The notes beneath the pieces are model-generated. The model saw only the letters and a program-made list of their open reading frames with translations. It ran no database searches and was not told where the DNA came from. A program made the position numbers and the translations under genes. Of a DNA stretch of 5,378 bases, positions 1 to 5,090 are shown piece by piece. Origin of the DNA: Oscillospiraceae bacterium (GTDB lineage Bacteria; Bacillota; Clostridia; Oscillospirales; Ruminococcaceae); assembly GCA_029062865.1 (NCBI GenBank), contig JAIDPG010000243.1, forward strand, positions 1 through 5,378, given 5' to 3'. Numbering within the stretch: the stretch's first letter is position 1; every line of letters begins with the position of its first letter.

Positions 1-36
1 CTTCTCGCGTCTGTCGTAAGATTCAAATAAAGCCAT
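1..36 (-). CDS. GGGtGRT-family protein, N-terminal 12 codons only (runs off the left edge)
   Basis: The minus strand from position 36 reads MALFESYDRREK before the window ends. From memory, this matches the conserved start of the clostridial GGGtGRT protein family (MALFESYERR...), a family of unknown biochemical function usually found directly after an IscU-like scaffold gene. That is exactly its place here: its start lies 14 nt after the scaffold stop. A strong SD (AAGGAGGT) sits 8 nt before the ATG and overlaps the upstream stop codon, so the two genes are surely co-transcribed and probably translationally linked. Only the first 12 residues are visible. The family call therefore rests on this short match plus the gene order, and no statement about the rest of the protein is possible. 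Confidence 0.75.
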   Translation of the reverse strand, partial: MALFESYDRREK

Positions 37-44
37 TCTTATGT

Positions 45-53
45 ACCTCCTTA
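45..53 (-). promoter_or_regulatory. Ribosome binding site of the GGGtGRT gene, overlapping the upstream stop codon
   Basis: The minus strand reads TAAGGAGGT, where TAA is the stop of the Fe-S scaffold gene and AAGGAGGT is a near-perfect SD. Ribosomes finishing the first gene sit on the initiation site of the second, which favours coupled, balanced production of the two proteins. Confidence 0.85.
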
Positions 54-743
54 CTGCTTTCTCGGGTCGATGAACTTAACAGCGTCCGCAACTCTTCCGT
101 ATTGTCCCTTAGCCTTTTCAAGAGCCGTGTTCGCGTCATCGCCCGCCTTGATGAAGTCCATCATCTTGCCGAAGTTTACAAACTTATAGCCGATGATCTC
201 GTTATCCTCATTCAAAGCAAGGTCGGTAACATAACCGTCGGTCATTTCAAGATAGCGCGGTCCCTTTGCGAGAGTGCCGAACATCGTGCCGATCTGAGAA
301 CGCAAGCCCTTGCCGAGGTCCTCAAGACCCGCGCCGATAGGCAGTCCGTCTTCGGAGAACGCGCTCTGCGAACGTCCGTAAACTATCTGGAGGAACAGCT
401 CGCGCATTGCCGTGTTGATAGCGTCGCAAACGAGGTCGGTGTTGAGCGCCTCGAGAATGGTTCTGCCGGGGAGGATCTCCGCCGCCATAGCCGCCGAGTG
501 CGTCATACCGGAGCAGCCGAGCGTCTCAACCAGAGCCTCCTGGATAACGCCGTCCTTTACGTTCAGCGAGAGCTTGCAAGCGCCCTGCTGCGGAGCGCAC
601 CAGCCCACGCCGTGGGTAAATCCCGAAATGTCCTTAACTTCCTTTGCCTTTACCCACTTTGCTTCCTCGGGGATAGGAGCGCAGCCGTGAGCAACGCCCT
701 GTGCAACGGGACACATAGCGTTTACTTCGTGAGAATAAGTCAT
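51..743 (-). CDS. Iron-sulfur cluster assembly scaffold protein, IscU/NifU-like, GGGtGRT-associated type (230 aa)
   Basis: This is a predicted cytoplasmic scaffold on which Fe-S clusters are built or carried. The start MTYSHEV resembles the M-x-YS-x-x-V start of IscU/NifU. The core GCSGMTHSAAMAAEILPGRT (residues 76-95) matches the IscU segment around its second ligand cysteine, followed by an ILEAL helix. Candidate ligands are Cys49 or Cys56, Cys77 and Cys106; Cys11 and Cys21 are extra. At 230 aa it is much longer than IscU (about 128 aa). The additional C-terminal part (about residues 115-230, ending YGRVADAVKFIDPRKQ) is typical of the clostridial subfamily paired with GGGtGRT proteins, as recalled. 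The start at 743 is chosen because AAAGGAGA lies 8 nt upstream. An in-frame ATG at 899 would add 52 residues unlike the family and would lie upstream of the promoter. No cysteine desulfurase gene is visible nearby, so the sulfur donor is unknown. Confidence 0.9.
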   Translation of the reverse strand: MTYSHEVNAMCPVAQGVAHGCAPIPEEAKWVKAKEVKDISGFTHGVGWCAPQQGACKLSLNVKDGVIQEALVETLGCSGMTHSAAMAAEILPGRTILEALNTDLVCDAINTAMRELFLQIVYGRSQSAFSEDGLPIGAGLEDLGKGLRSQIGTMFGTLAKGPRYLEMTDGYVTDLALNEDNEIIGYKFVNFGKMMDFIKAGDDANTALEKAKGQYGRVADAVKFIDPRKQ

Positions 744-778
744 AAATCTTTCTCCTTTGTTCAAATTTAGCCGCGAAA

Positions 779-795
779 TTCGGAATCCTCCCGAA
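779..795 (-). promoter_or_regulatory. Small inverted repeat in the leader of the Fe-S scaffold operon
   Basis: TTCGG (779-783) pairs with CCGAA (791-795) around a 7-nt loop. It lies between the predicted transcription start (about 809) and the SD. It could be a weak leader hairpin or a protein-binding dyad. The stem is only 5 bp, so chance is a real possibility. Confidence 0.3.
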
Positions 796-815
796 CTTGC
801 TAACCATACAATTAT

Positions 816-844
816 ATTATACAACATCTTGTCAAATTTTTCAA
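816..844 (-). promoter_or_regulatory. Sigma-A-type promoter of the Fe-S scaffold/GGGtGRT operon
   Basis: On the minus strand TTGAAA (844-839) is followed after 17 nt by a perfect TATAAT (821-816). A second TATAAT overlaps it directly downstream (816-811). Transcription should start near 809, giving a leader of about 65 nt before the ATG at 743. A consensus TTGACA also occurs in the spacer (835-830), but its distance to either -10 box is too short. The promoter lies between the hairpin behind the lipoprotein gene and the scaffold gene, so this unit is independently transcribed. Confidence 0.75.
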
Positions 845-945
845 GGGGTAATACAAAATTTTTGTGATTTTTTGACGAAAACAGACTGCCGATAACCAAT
901 CATCAGTTTCATCGCGCGCCATTCGGCTGCTTGTGGAAGAAGATA

Positions 946-966
946 GGAGCGGCACTTGACCGCTCC
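946..966 (-). terminator. Hairpin behind the lipoprotein gene, probable terminator
   Basis: GGAGCGG (946-952) and CCGCTCC (960-966) form a perfect 7-bp GC-rich stem with a 7-nt loop, starting 8 nt after the lipoprotein stop codon. In the minus direction the following bases (TATCTTCTTCC) are pyrimidine-rich but not a clean U-tract. Termination may therefore be partial, or the hairpin may mainly protect the 3' end. Confidence 0.55.
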
Positions 967-974
967 CAAAATTT

Positions 975-1409
975 TTATTTTACGTCAAACTCGGCAGAAA
1001 CTCTGCCGTGATCTCCTCCGACCCAAAGGCGATAATGCCCCGGCAACAGCGGCTGCTTAACATTATCCTTTAGCTCACACCAAATTGATACGGTGCCGCG
1101 CGGCATACTGTAATCTACAAGATCTAACGCTCTGTCTTGGATAAATCGGATAGCCCTCCACTCGCCGTCAACCTCTTTTTCAAGCCACCAATAGTAGTCA
1201 AAATGGAAATATTCATCTCTGTCATTTGTTAAAAACACGTATATAGCTTCGGCGTTGCCGTCATATTCGGCAAACTCCGTTTCGGCTGATAAATATTCTA
1301 TCTGAGGGTGCTCGGTGACCGAATAGTCCGCGAAATCGTCCTTGGCAGCGCAGCCCGCTATCAGTAAAAGCAATGCGCATAAAACAACTGCAAGTTTTAT
1401 TTTAAGCAT
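975..1409 (-). CDS. Small surface lipoprotein of unknown function (144 aa)
   Basis: The N-terminus MLKIKLAVVLCALLLLIAGC is a classical lipoprotein signal: a Lys-containing start, a long Leu-rich stretch, and an I-A-G-C lipobox with Cys20 as the predicted lipidated residue. The mature part (about 124 aa) is acidic and rich in aromatic residues, with no membrane segment. The pattern LEKEVDGEWRAI (76-87) followed by LLPGHYRLWVGG (121-132) resembles small beta-sandwich, Ig-like domains of clostridial lipoproteins; this is an impression, not a proven match. It should sit on the outer face of the membrane. It starts 10 nt after the stop of the protease gene with an SD overlapping that stop, so the two are one operon and the lipoprotein may anchor, inhibit or assist the protease. 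That partnership is inferred from position only. Confidence 0.8.
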   Translation of the reverse strand: MLKIKLAVVLCALLLLIAGCAAKDDFADYSVTEHPQIEYLSAETEFAEYDGNAEAIYVFLTNDRDEYFHFDYYWWLEKEVDGEWRAIRFIQDRALDLVDYSMPRGTVSIWCELKDNVKQPLLPGHYRLWVGGDHGRVSAEFDVK

Positions 1410-1415
1410 GAGTTG

Positions 1416-1421
1416 CTCCTT
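1416..1421 (-). promoter_or_regulatory. Ribosome binding site of the lipoprotein gene, overlapping the protease stop codon
   Basis: The minus strand reads TAAGGAG, so the TAA ending the protease supplies the first bases of the AAGGAG SD, 6 nt before the lipoprotein ATG at 1409. This is the same stop/SD arrangement as at 45-53 and indicates co-translation with the protease gene. Confidence 0.8.
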
Positions 1422-2331
1422 AAAGTGTCGAAGTGCGATATTTCACAAGCTTCTCAAAAAGGGATTTGTCTATTGTTCGAAACATAACCGAATTAATATC
1501 TTTCACTTCATTTTCTTCAATCTCGACAGCGTCTACATAAGAAGCTATCCCTATTGCGGTGTATCCGGCGTCACTGGAATATATGTAACAAGGTCCACCG
1601 CTGTCTCCGCTTGATGCAAACATATCAGTGCTTTCAAGCATATTGGTTTTGGATGACGATTTAACAGTTCCATATCTTATATATTGATCCCGATCTCCTG
1701 TAATAGGAGATTTATTGATTTGTCCATTAACCTCTGCAGGGTATCCATTTTCACGTACACTTGTTCCAGACTTGTATGATTTTTGCCATTGAAGTCCCAA
1801 CCATCCGGTTTTGTTTCCGATATTTGTATCCAATTCAATTATTCCCCAATCGTCCGAATAATCCCCGTTATATGCCCAACCGCCGCCACAGTAAAAATAG
1901 GTTGCATGAGCAGCTCCGTAAGGATGTGAATTAGCACCTGCATTGTGAGCAGGAACAACCGTTGCATTTCCAACAAAAAAATCTCCGTCGGGTTCTCCTC
2001 TCTTATACACGATATGACCCGCAGTCGCAACGGCATTTGGACCAATCATAAATCCCGTACCATTACTTATAAATTTTATACCTGTTTTACTATCCGTGTA
2101 TGTGGTTTGAATATACACGGTATTACGACACATCTCATTGTTATAAGGATATTCCACAAGTGTTCTTCCATGGTCTAAATAATACGGCTCAACAAGGTCT
2201 TCACCGTTGTAATCTTCACCCGCATATGGATTATACCCCGGCGAAAAGCCCCCTGTCTCATCCGAATACGTTTCGGTCTCCGCAGGCGGGATATACTCAA
2301 CCTCGCCGGTAGCCACGCAGTATGAATACAT
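1420..2331 (-). CDS. Secreted S1-family (V8/glutamyl-endopeptidase-like) serine protease, body of an interrupted gene
   Basis: All three catalytic residues of a chymotrypsin-fold protease are present: His106 in TAGHIVYK, Asp161 in DWGIIEL and Ser244 in SSGDSGGP (numbered from the ATG at 2331). The TAGH block preceded by GTGFMIG is typical of the V8/S1B group. The family cleaves proteins outside the cell, so export is expected. However, the ATG at 2331 has no signal peptide and only a weak upstream GAAGAG. The same frame continues upstream through 17 sense codons to a TAG at 2385-2383, then through a signal peptide to an ATG at 2466 with a strong SD. The original gene is therefore almost certainly 1420-2466 with one amber codon in it. 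Unless the stop is read through, suppressed or a sequence error, this part is poorly translated or not exported. Everything downstream of the TAG is intact. The coding region is visibly more AT-rich than pyrB (2041-2100 has 18 of 60 G+C; 3121-3180 has 42 of 60), which may reflect foreign origin. Confidence 0.85.
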   Translation of the reverse strand: MYSYCVATGEVEYIPPAETETYSDETGGFSPGYNPYAGEDYNGEDLVEPYYLDHGRTLVEYPYNNEMCRNTVYIQTTYTDSKTGIKFISNGTGFMIGPNAVATAGHIVYKRGEPDGDFFVGNATVVPAHNAGANSHPYGAAHATYFYCGGGWAYNGDYSDDWGIIELDTNIGNKTGWLGLQWQKSYKSGTSVRENGYPAEVNGQINKSPITGDRDQYIRYGTVKSSSKTNMLESTDMFASSGDSGGPCYIYSSDAGYTAIGIASYVDAVEIEENEVKDINSVMFRTIDKSLFEKLVKYRTSTL

Positions 2332-2382
2332 GCCGTAATCGGTCGTCTCTTCCGATTGATCACCGAGATCATCGGAAACCTC

Positions 2383-2466
2383 CTAACCGTATGCGGACGT
2401 TGAAAGCAACGCCGCCATCAAGCCTACCAGAAGAATACCCTTGAACTTTTTTAAAACTTTCTTCAT
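2383..2466 (-). pseudogene. Severed 5' end of the protease gene: signal peptide ending at an in-frame TAG
   Basis: From ATG 2466 the minus strand encodes 27 residues: MKKVLKKFKG, then a hydrophobic core ILLVGLMAALL, then STSAYG, then TAG. This is a textbook Sec signal peptide: Lys-rich start, Leu/Ala core, and a small-residue cleavage region such as TSA or AYG. The next codons (EVSDDLGDQSEETTDYG) run in the same frame into the protease body. It has the only strong SD (GGAGGT) and lies correctly behind the promoter, so this is the real start of the protease gene. The stop falls at or just after the predicted cleavage site. One base change (for example CAG to TAG) is enough to explain it. As written, translation would yield only the signal peptide. 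Confidence 0.85.
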
Positions 2467-2471
2467 AAATT

Positions 2472-2477
2472 ACCTCC
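2472..2477 (-). promoter_or_regulatory. Ribosome binding site that fixes the true protease start
   Basis: GGAGGT sits 5 nt before the ATG at 2466. No comparable site precedes the in-frame ATG at 2331, so this site decides in favour of the signal-peptide start. Confidence 0.8.
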
Positions 2478-2544
2478 GATACTGTGAAAAAAACTATGTG
2501 TTGTTTAATTTATTGCCTCATCGCCCACTTTTTTTATTTACATC

Positions 2545-2573
2545 AGTATAGCACTTTCAATATCGGTTGTCAA
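2545..2573 (-). promoter_or_regulatory. Sigma-A-type promoter of the protease/lipoprotein operon
   Basis: The minus strand carries a perfect TTGACA (2573-2568), a 17-nt spacer and TATACT (2550-2545). The predicted start near 2538 gives a leader of about 70 nt before the ATG at 2466. The near-consensus boxes predict strong expression. A preserved promoter in front of an interrupted gene suggests either a very recent mutation or a gene still in use. Confidence 0.8.
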
Positions 2574-2750
2574 TAGTTTTTTTGTCTGTTGCGCAAGATG
2601 TCAAAATCCTGCGTGAAATGCAAACTTTTTGGTTGTTTGCACAAAACAGATGCTAGATTTCTGTACTGTTCACCGATATGAATTGCGTATAATTTTCAAC
2701 AACAAGCCGCTGTTTTCCTCCGCCGCACTCTAACCTCTTGCCTCTAAATT
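2574..2750. other. Non-coding spacer between divergent promoters, with a 7-bp inverted repeat
   Basis: The gene-free stretch between the protease ATG and pyrB spans 2467-2806. Its outer parts hold the two divergent promoters. In the middle, TGCAAAC (2619-2625) and GTTTGCA (2635-2641) form a perfect 7-bp inverted repeat around a T-rich 9-nt loop. This could be an operator for either promoter or a weak hairpin. Nothing else recognisable was found here: no small gene with an SD, no riboswitch and no tRNA. Confidence 0.4.
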
Positions 2751-2755
2751 CTCTA

Positions 2756-2784
2756 TTGCTTTTTTCGACCAAATCTGCTATAAT
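2756..2784 (+). promoter_or_regulatory. Promoter of pyrB (extended -10)
   Basis: TTGCTT (2756-2761), a 17-nt spacer and a perfect TATAAT (2779-2784) are preceded by TGC, making an extended -10 (TGnTATAAT). Transcription would start near 2791, only about 16 nt before the ATG. The SD GAGGTGA (2793-2799) fills most of that leader. There is no room for a PyrR-type attenuator or a leader peptide downstream of this promoter. Confidence 0.75.
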
Positions 2785-2806
2785 AGATTTATGAGGTGAA
2801 TAAACT

Positions 2807-3883
2807 ATGAACAACTATAATAATCTAATAGATTTGGACGATTACACCGTCCCGCAATGGAACGAGATAATCGCGCTCGGGGAGAAGATCAAGGCGCACC
2901 CGGAGGAGTACGGCGACGCCTGCAAGGGCAAAATTATGGCGACGCTGTTCTATGAGCCCTCAACGCGCACTCAGATGAGCTTTCAGTCCGCGATGCTGCG
3001 GCTGGGCGGCTCGCTTATCGGGTTCGATAACCCAAGCAACTCCTCCGTCGCCAAGGGCGAAAACCTTAAGGACACGATAAAGATCGTCAGCACCTATTCG
3101 GACATTCTCGTAATGCGGCACACACAGGAGGGCTCGGCGAAGGCGGCGGCGCTCTGCGCGGACTGCCACGTGATAAACGCAGGTGACGGCGGGCATCTCC
3201 ACCCGACGCAGACGCTCACCGACCTGCTCACGCTGAAATGCGAGCTCGGGCGGCTGGACAACCTCACCGTTGGGCTTTGCGGCGACTTGAAATACGGGCG
3301 GACGGTGCACTCGCTTGTAAAGGCGCTCTCCTGCTTCCCGAACAACAAATTCGTGCTTATCTCAACCCCCGCGCTTGCTCTGCCGGGTTATATCAAGGAC
3401 GTTATCAAGGGCAGGGGAGCGGAGTTCACCGAGGTGAGAACGATAGACGAGGCGATAAGATCACTCGATATGCTGTATATGACGCGAATTCAGCGCGAGC
3501 GCTTTGACAGCGAGGACGAGTATCTCAAGCAGCGCGACGTTTATTGCCTGACGAAAGCGAAAATGGAATACGCGCGCAAGGACATGATAGTTATGCACCC
3601 GCTGCCGCGCGTCAACGAGATAGAGGTCGCCGTCGACGATGACCCCCGCGCCGCGTACTTCCGCCAGGCGAATAACGGAATGTACGTCAGAATGGCGCTG
3701 ATTCTCTACACCTTGACGAAAAAGCCGAAAGTAAAGCCGTTGCTCACGGGAGAAATTCACAACAGCGTAACCTGCTCCAACCCGAAATGCATTACTCAAA
3801 CCGAGAAATATCTCCCGAAAAGCTACATAAACCACGGAGATTTTCTGATCTGCGAATACTGCGACGAAAGAATTCTTCTGTAA
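2807..3883 (+). CDS. pyrB: Aspartate carbamoyltransferase catalytic chain fused to a PyrI-like zinc-binding domain (358 aa)
   Basis: This enzyme condenses carbamoyl phosphate with aspartate to carbamoyl aspartate, the committed step of pyrimidine synthesis in the cytoplasm. Residues 1 to about 309 are a complete catalytic chain: the carbamoyl-phosphate motif STRT at 52-55 (same numbering as E. coli), the mobile loop SSVAKGE at 79-85, MRHTQEG at 103-109, HPTQT at 132-136, DLKYGRTVHS at 160-169, YMTRIQRER at 224-232 and HPLPR at 264-268. E. coli PyrB is 311 aa and ends about here. The remaining 45-50 residues carry Cys323-x4-Cys328-x20-Cys349-x2-Cys352, the same C-x4-C...C-x2-C pattern as the zinc domain of the regulatory chain PyrI. 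The flanks VTCSNPKCIT and CEYC also resemble E. coli PyrI. The nucleotide-binding allosteric domain of PyrI is absent. The gene is alone on its strand, with no pyrI or pyrK/D downstream. The start has a good SD (GAGGTGA) 7 nt upstream. Identity is near certain; the role of the zinc tail is inferred. Confidence 0.95.
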   Translation: MNNYNNLIDLDDYTVPQWNEIIALGEKIKAHPEEYGDACKGKIMATLFYEPSTRTQMSFQSAMLRLGGSLIGFDNPSNSSVAKGENLKDTIKIVSTYSDILVMRHTQEGSAKAAALCADCHVINAGDGGHLHPTQTLTDLLTLKCELGRLDNLTVGLCGDLKYGRTVHSLVKALSCFPNNKFVLISTPALALPGYIKDVIKGRGAEFTEVRTIDEAIRSLDMLYMTRIQRERFDSEDEYLKQRDVYCLTKAKMEYARKDMIVMHPLPRVNEIEVAVDDDPRAAYFRQANNGMYVRMALILYTLTKKPKVKPLLTGEIHNSVTCSNPKCITQTEKYLPKSYINHGDFLICEYCDERILL

Positions 3884-3890
3884 AACACAA

Positions 3891-3917
3891 AACTCCCCCG
3901 GAAACGGGGGAGTTTTT
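3891..3917. terminator. Bidirectional terminator between pyrB and the convergent membrane-protein gene
   Basis: AACTCCCCCG (3891-3900) and CGGGGGAGTT (3905-3914) form a perfect 10-bp stem capped by a GAAA tetraloop. It is followed by a T-run on the plus strand (3913-3917), while the A-rich bases before it give GTTTTGTGTTTTA on the minus strand. It begins 8 nt after the pyrB stop. It also abuts the stop codon of the minus-strand gene (3916-3918), so it can end transcription from both sides. Confidence 0.9.
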
Positions 3918-4377
3918 AATTGTAAATCGTCAACTGCGCTTTACTCAACAGCAGGTAATAAATCATCATATAGATCTGCGGCGTGGAGATGGCGATGACG
4001 CACCATTCCTTAAAGCGCGTCGGGCGGAACTTGTAGAAGTAGAGCAGCGTCATCGCGGACGAGACCGCGCTCATCAGCATAAAGCCGCCCTGCGGTATCG
4101 AGACAAACTCCTGCGGAAGCGCTATCGCGGCTATCGTGCAGACGTAGAGAATTATTCGCGGGAGGAAGTATTCGCGCGTGTCGATCTTCAGTGTGTATGT
4201 TAGAATGATCGGCAGAACGCCGCCGAAAACTATCGCCGCCGCGAAGCTCCACGAAACAGGAAATCCCGAGTTCAATCCCATTCCATACCGAGAAAAATGA
4301 ACCAATTTATACGTTGAGTATATTATTATTCCCAAAGGAAACGCCAGCGAGCCTGCGCCGGGTCTGTAAATACGCAT
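3916..4377 (-). CDS. Small multi-pass membrane protein of unknown function (153 aa)
   Basis: I do not recognise the family. Hydrophobic segments lie at about residues 11-26, 42-64, 71-94, 98-118 and 126-147, so four or five membrane spans are likely, with short polar loops and basic stretches (for example YKFRPTRFKEW at 115-125) that would face the cytoplasm. No catalytic motif or metal-binding cluster is visible. The start at 4377 is chosen because its ATG shares a base with the upstream SIMPL stop (TAATG) and GGGAG lies just upstream. A longer in-frame reading from 4578 would only re-read the SIMPL gene in another frame. The overlap means translation is coupled to the SIMPL gene, so the two products probably act together or need a fixed ratio. 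The gene ends at the bidirectional terminator. Confidence 0.75.
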   Translation of the reverse strand: MRIYRPGAGSLAFPLGIIIYSTYKLVHFSRYGMGLNSGFPVSWSFAAAIVFGGVLPIILTYTLKIDTREYFLPRIILYVCTIAAIALPQEFVSIPQGGFMLMSAVSSAMTLLYFYKFRPTRFKEWCVIAISTPQIYMMIYYLLLSKAQLTIYN

Positions 4378-5033
4378 TACTTTATCTCCCAGACGAACGT
4401 CGCGGTGTCGCTGGACTTTATATCGTCCGGCTCGAACTCCGGCATTGCCGCCGCAGGAGCGCCGTCGTCCATACCGCGGAACTGCTCCGAATAAACACTC
4501 GCAGAATGTATCGTAATATTTCTCCAGTTGTAGTCGATGTTGACCAGCTCCCCGAGCGTAACTCCGGAAGCAGCGCAAAGCACCTCGGCTTTCTCGCGGG
4601 CGTTTTCCGTTGCCGCTTTAAGAAGCCGTGCGCTGACCTTTTCGGGCTCTTTGACCGTAAACTCTATCGACTGTTCGGCGTTCGCGCCGCTGTTCGCGAT
4701 CGCCTCAAGAGTTTCGGAGAGCCGCTTGTTATCGAAATCCATTGAGAGCTTGAGATAATACTCGCACGCGTACCCTGCGAACCGCTGCTTGTAGGTGCCG
4801 TTCTCGTCGCGGTAGTTTTCATAGTTTGTCCGCGCGTTGAAGGAAAGCGTTTTCAAATCCTCTTTAGCGAACCCGACCGCCGCTATCGCCTTTTGCAGCT
4901 TTTCGATGCGCTCGTTCGCGCCGTTTACCGAATCGACGTACTCCCGCGCCTTTTCTGCGATATGGAGCGAGATAACGGTAAGATCGGGCGGCGTGCTCGC
5001 CGTGCCAACGCCCTTTACTGTGATAGTTCTCAT
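4377..5033 (-). CDS. SIMPL domain-containing protein (DUF541, YggE/BP26 family), without signal peptide (218 aa)
   Basis: The N-terminus MRTITVKGVGTASTPPDLTV has the family signature, a short strand then G-x-G-x5-PD. The body shows the usual alternation: a helix with repeated Glu/Lys (27-53), a segment around FNARTNYENY (65-74), YACEYYLKLSMDF (87-99), and LLKAATENAREKAEVL (136-151) ahead of a region on VTLGELVNIDYNW. Known members such as YggE and BP26 are mostly exported and form ring-like oligomers; their biochemical role is not settled. This one starts directly with the domain and has no signal peptide or membrane segment, so it is predicted to be cytoplasmic. The start at 5033 has an AAAGGAA SD 5 nt upstream. 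It lies 57 nt behind the decarboxylase subunit gene with a hairpin between, and overlaps the membrane-protein gene by one base. Confidence 0.88.
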   Translation of the reverse strand: MRTITVKGVGTASTPPDLTVISLHIAEKAREYVDSVNGANERIEKLQKAIAAVGFAKEDLKTLSFNARTNYENYRDENGTYKQRFAGYACEYYLKLSMDFDNKRLSETLEAIANSGANAEQSIEFTVKEPEKVSARLLKAATENAREKAEVLCAASGVTLGELVNIDYNWRNITIHSASVYSEQFRGMDDGAPAAAMPEFEPDDIKSSDTATFVWEIK

Positions 5034-5054
5034 AACAATTCCTTTCTTACAGTA

Positions 5055-5079
5055 ATTCCCCCGCGGGAAACGGGGGAAT
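5055..5079. terminator. Hairpin between the decarboxylase subunit and SIMPL genes
   Basis: ATTCCCCCG (5055-5063) and CGGGGGAAT (5071-5079) form a 9-bp stem with a 7-nt loop (CGGGAAA). A T-run (5083-5088) follows it only on the plus strand, where no gene precedes it. On the minus strand, the direction of both neighbours, the bases after the stem (TACTGTAAG) are not a U-tract. It is therefore either an inefficient terminator that lets some transcription through to SIMPL, or a 3'-end stabiliser for the upstream message. Confidence 0.55.
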
Positions 5080-5090
5080 ATATTTTTTGT

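Noticed and set aside
102..770. Long plus-strand frame opposite the Fe-S scaffold
   Set aside because: A shadow frame on the strand opposite a gene with clear family motifs; no SD, and an atypical composition.
830..835. Consensus TTGACA as the -35 box of the scaffold promoter
   Set aside because: It sits only 8 or 13 nt from the two TATAAT boxes; the TTGAAA at 839-844 has the correct 17-nt spacing.
744..899. N-terminal extension of the Fe-S scaffold to an ATG at 899
   Set aside because: It would add 52 residues without family resemblance, has no SD, and lies upstream of a good promoter at 816-844; the MTYSHEV start at 743 has a proper SD.
2175..2372. 65-codon frame beginning MISVINRKRR, with an SD-like AGGAGGT 6 nt upstream at the amber codon
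   Set aside because: It is out of frame with the protease and very rich in Arg, as shadow frames often are. The SD-like bases are codons of the protease frame (TAG GAG GTT). It does not restore translation of the protease.
3461..3835. Minus-strand frame within pyrB
   Set aside because: A shadow of the pyrB codons; no recognisable motif, no promoter or SD, and pyrB is unambiguous.
4378..4578. Upstream extension of the membrane protein to an ATG at 4578
   Set aside because: The extension is Arg/Gly-rich out-of-frame reading of the SIMPL gene; the TAATG overlap at 4377 gives the natural start.
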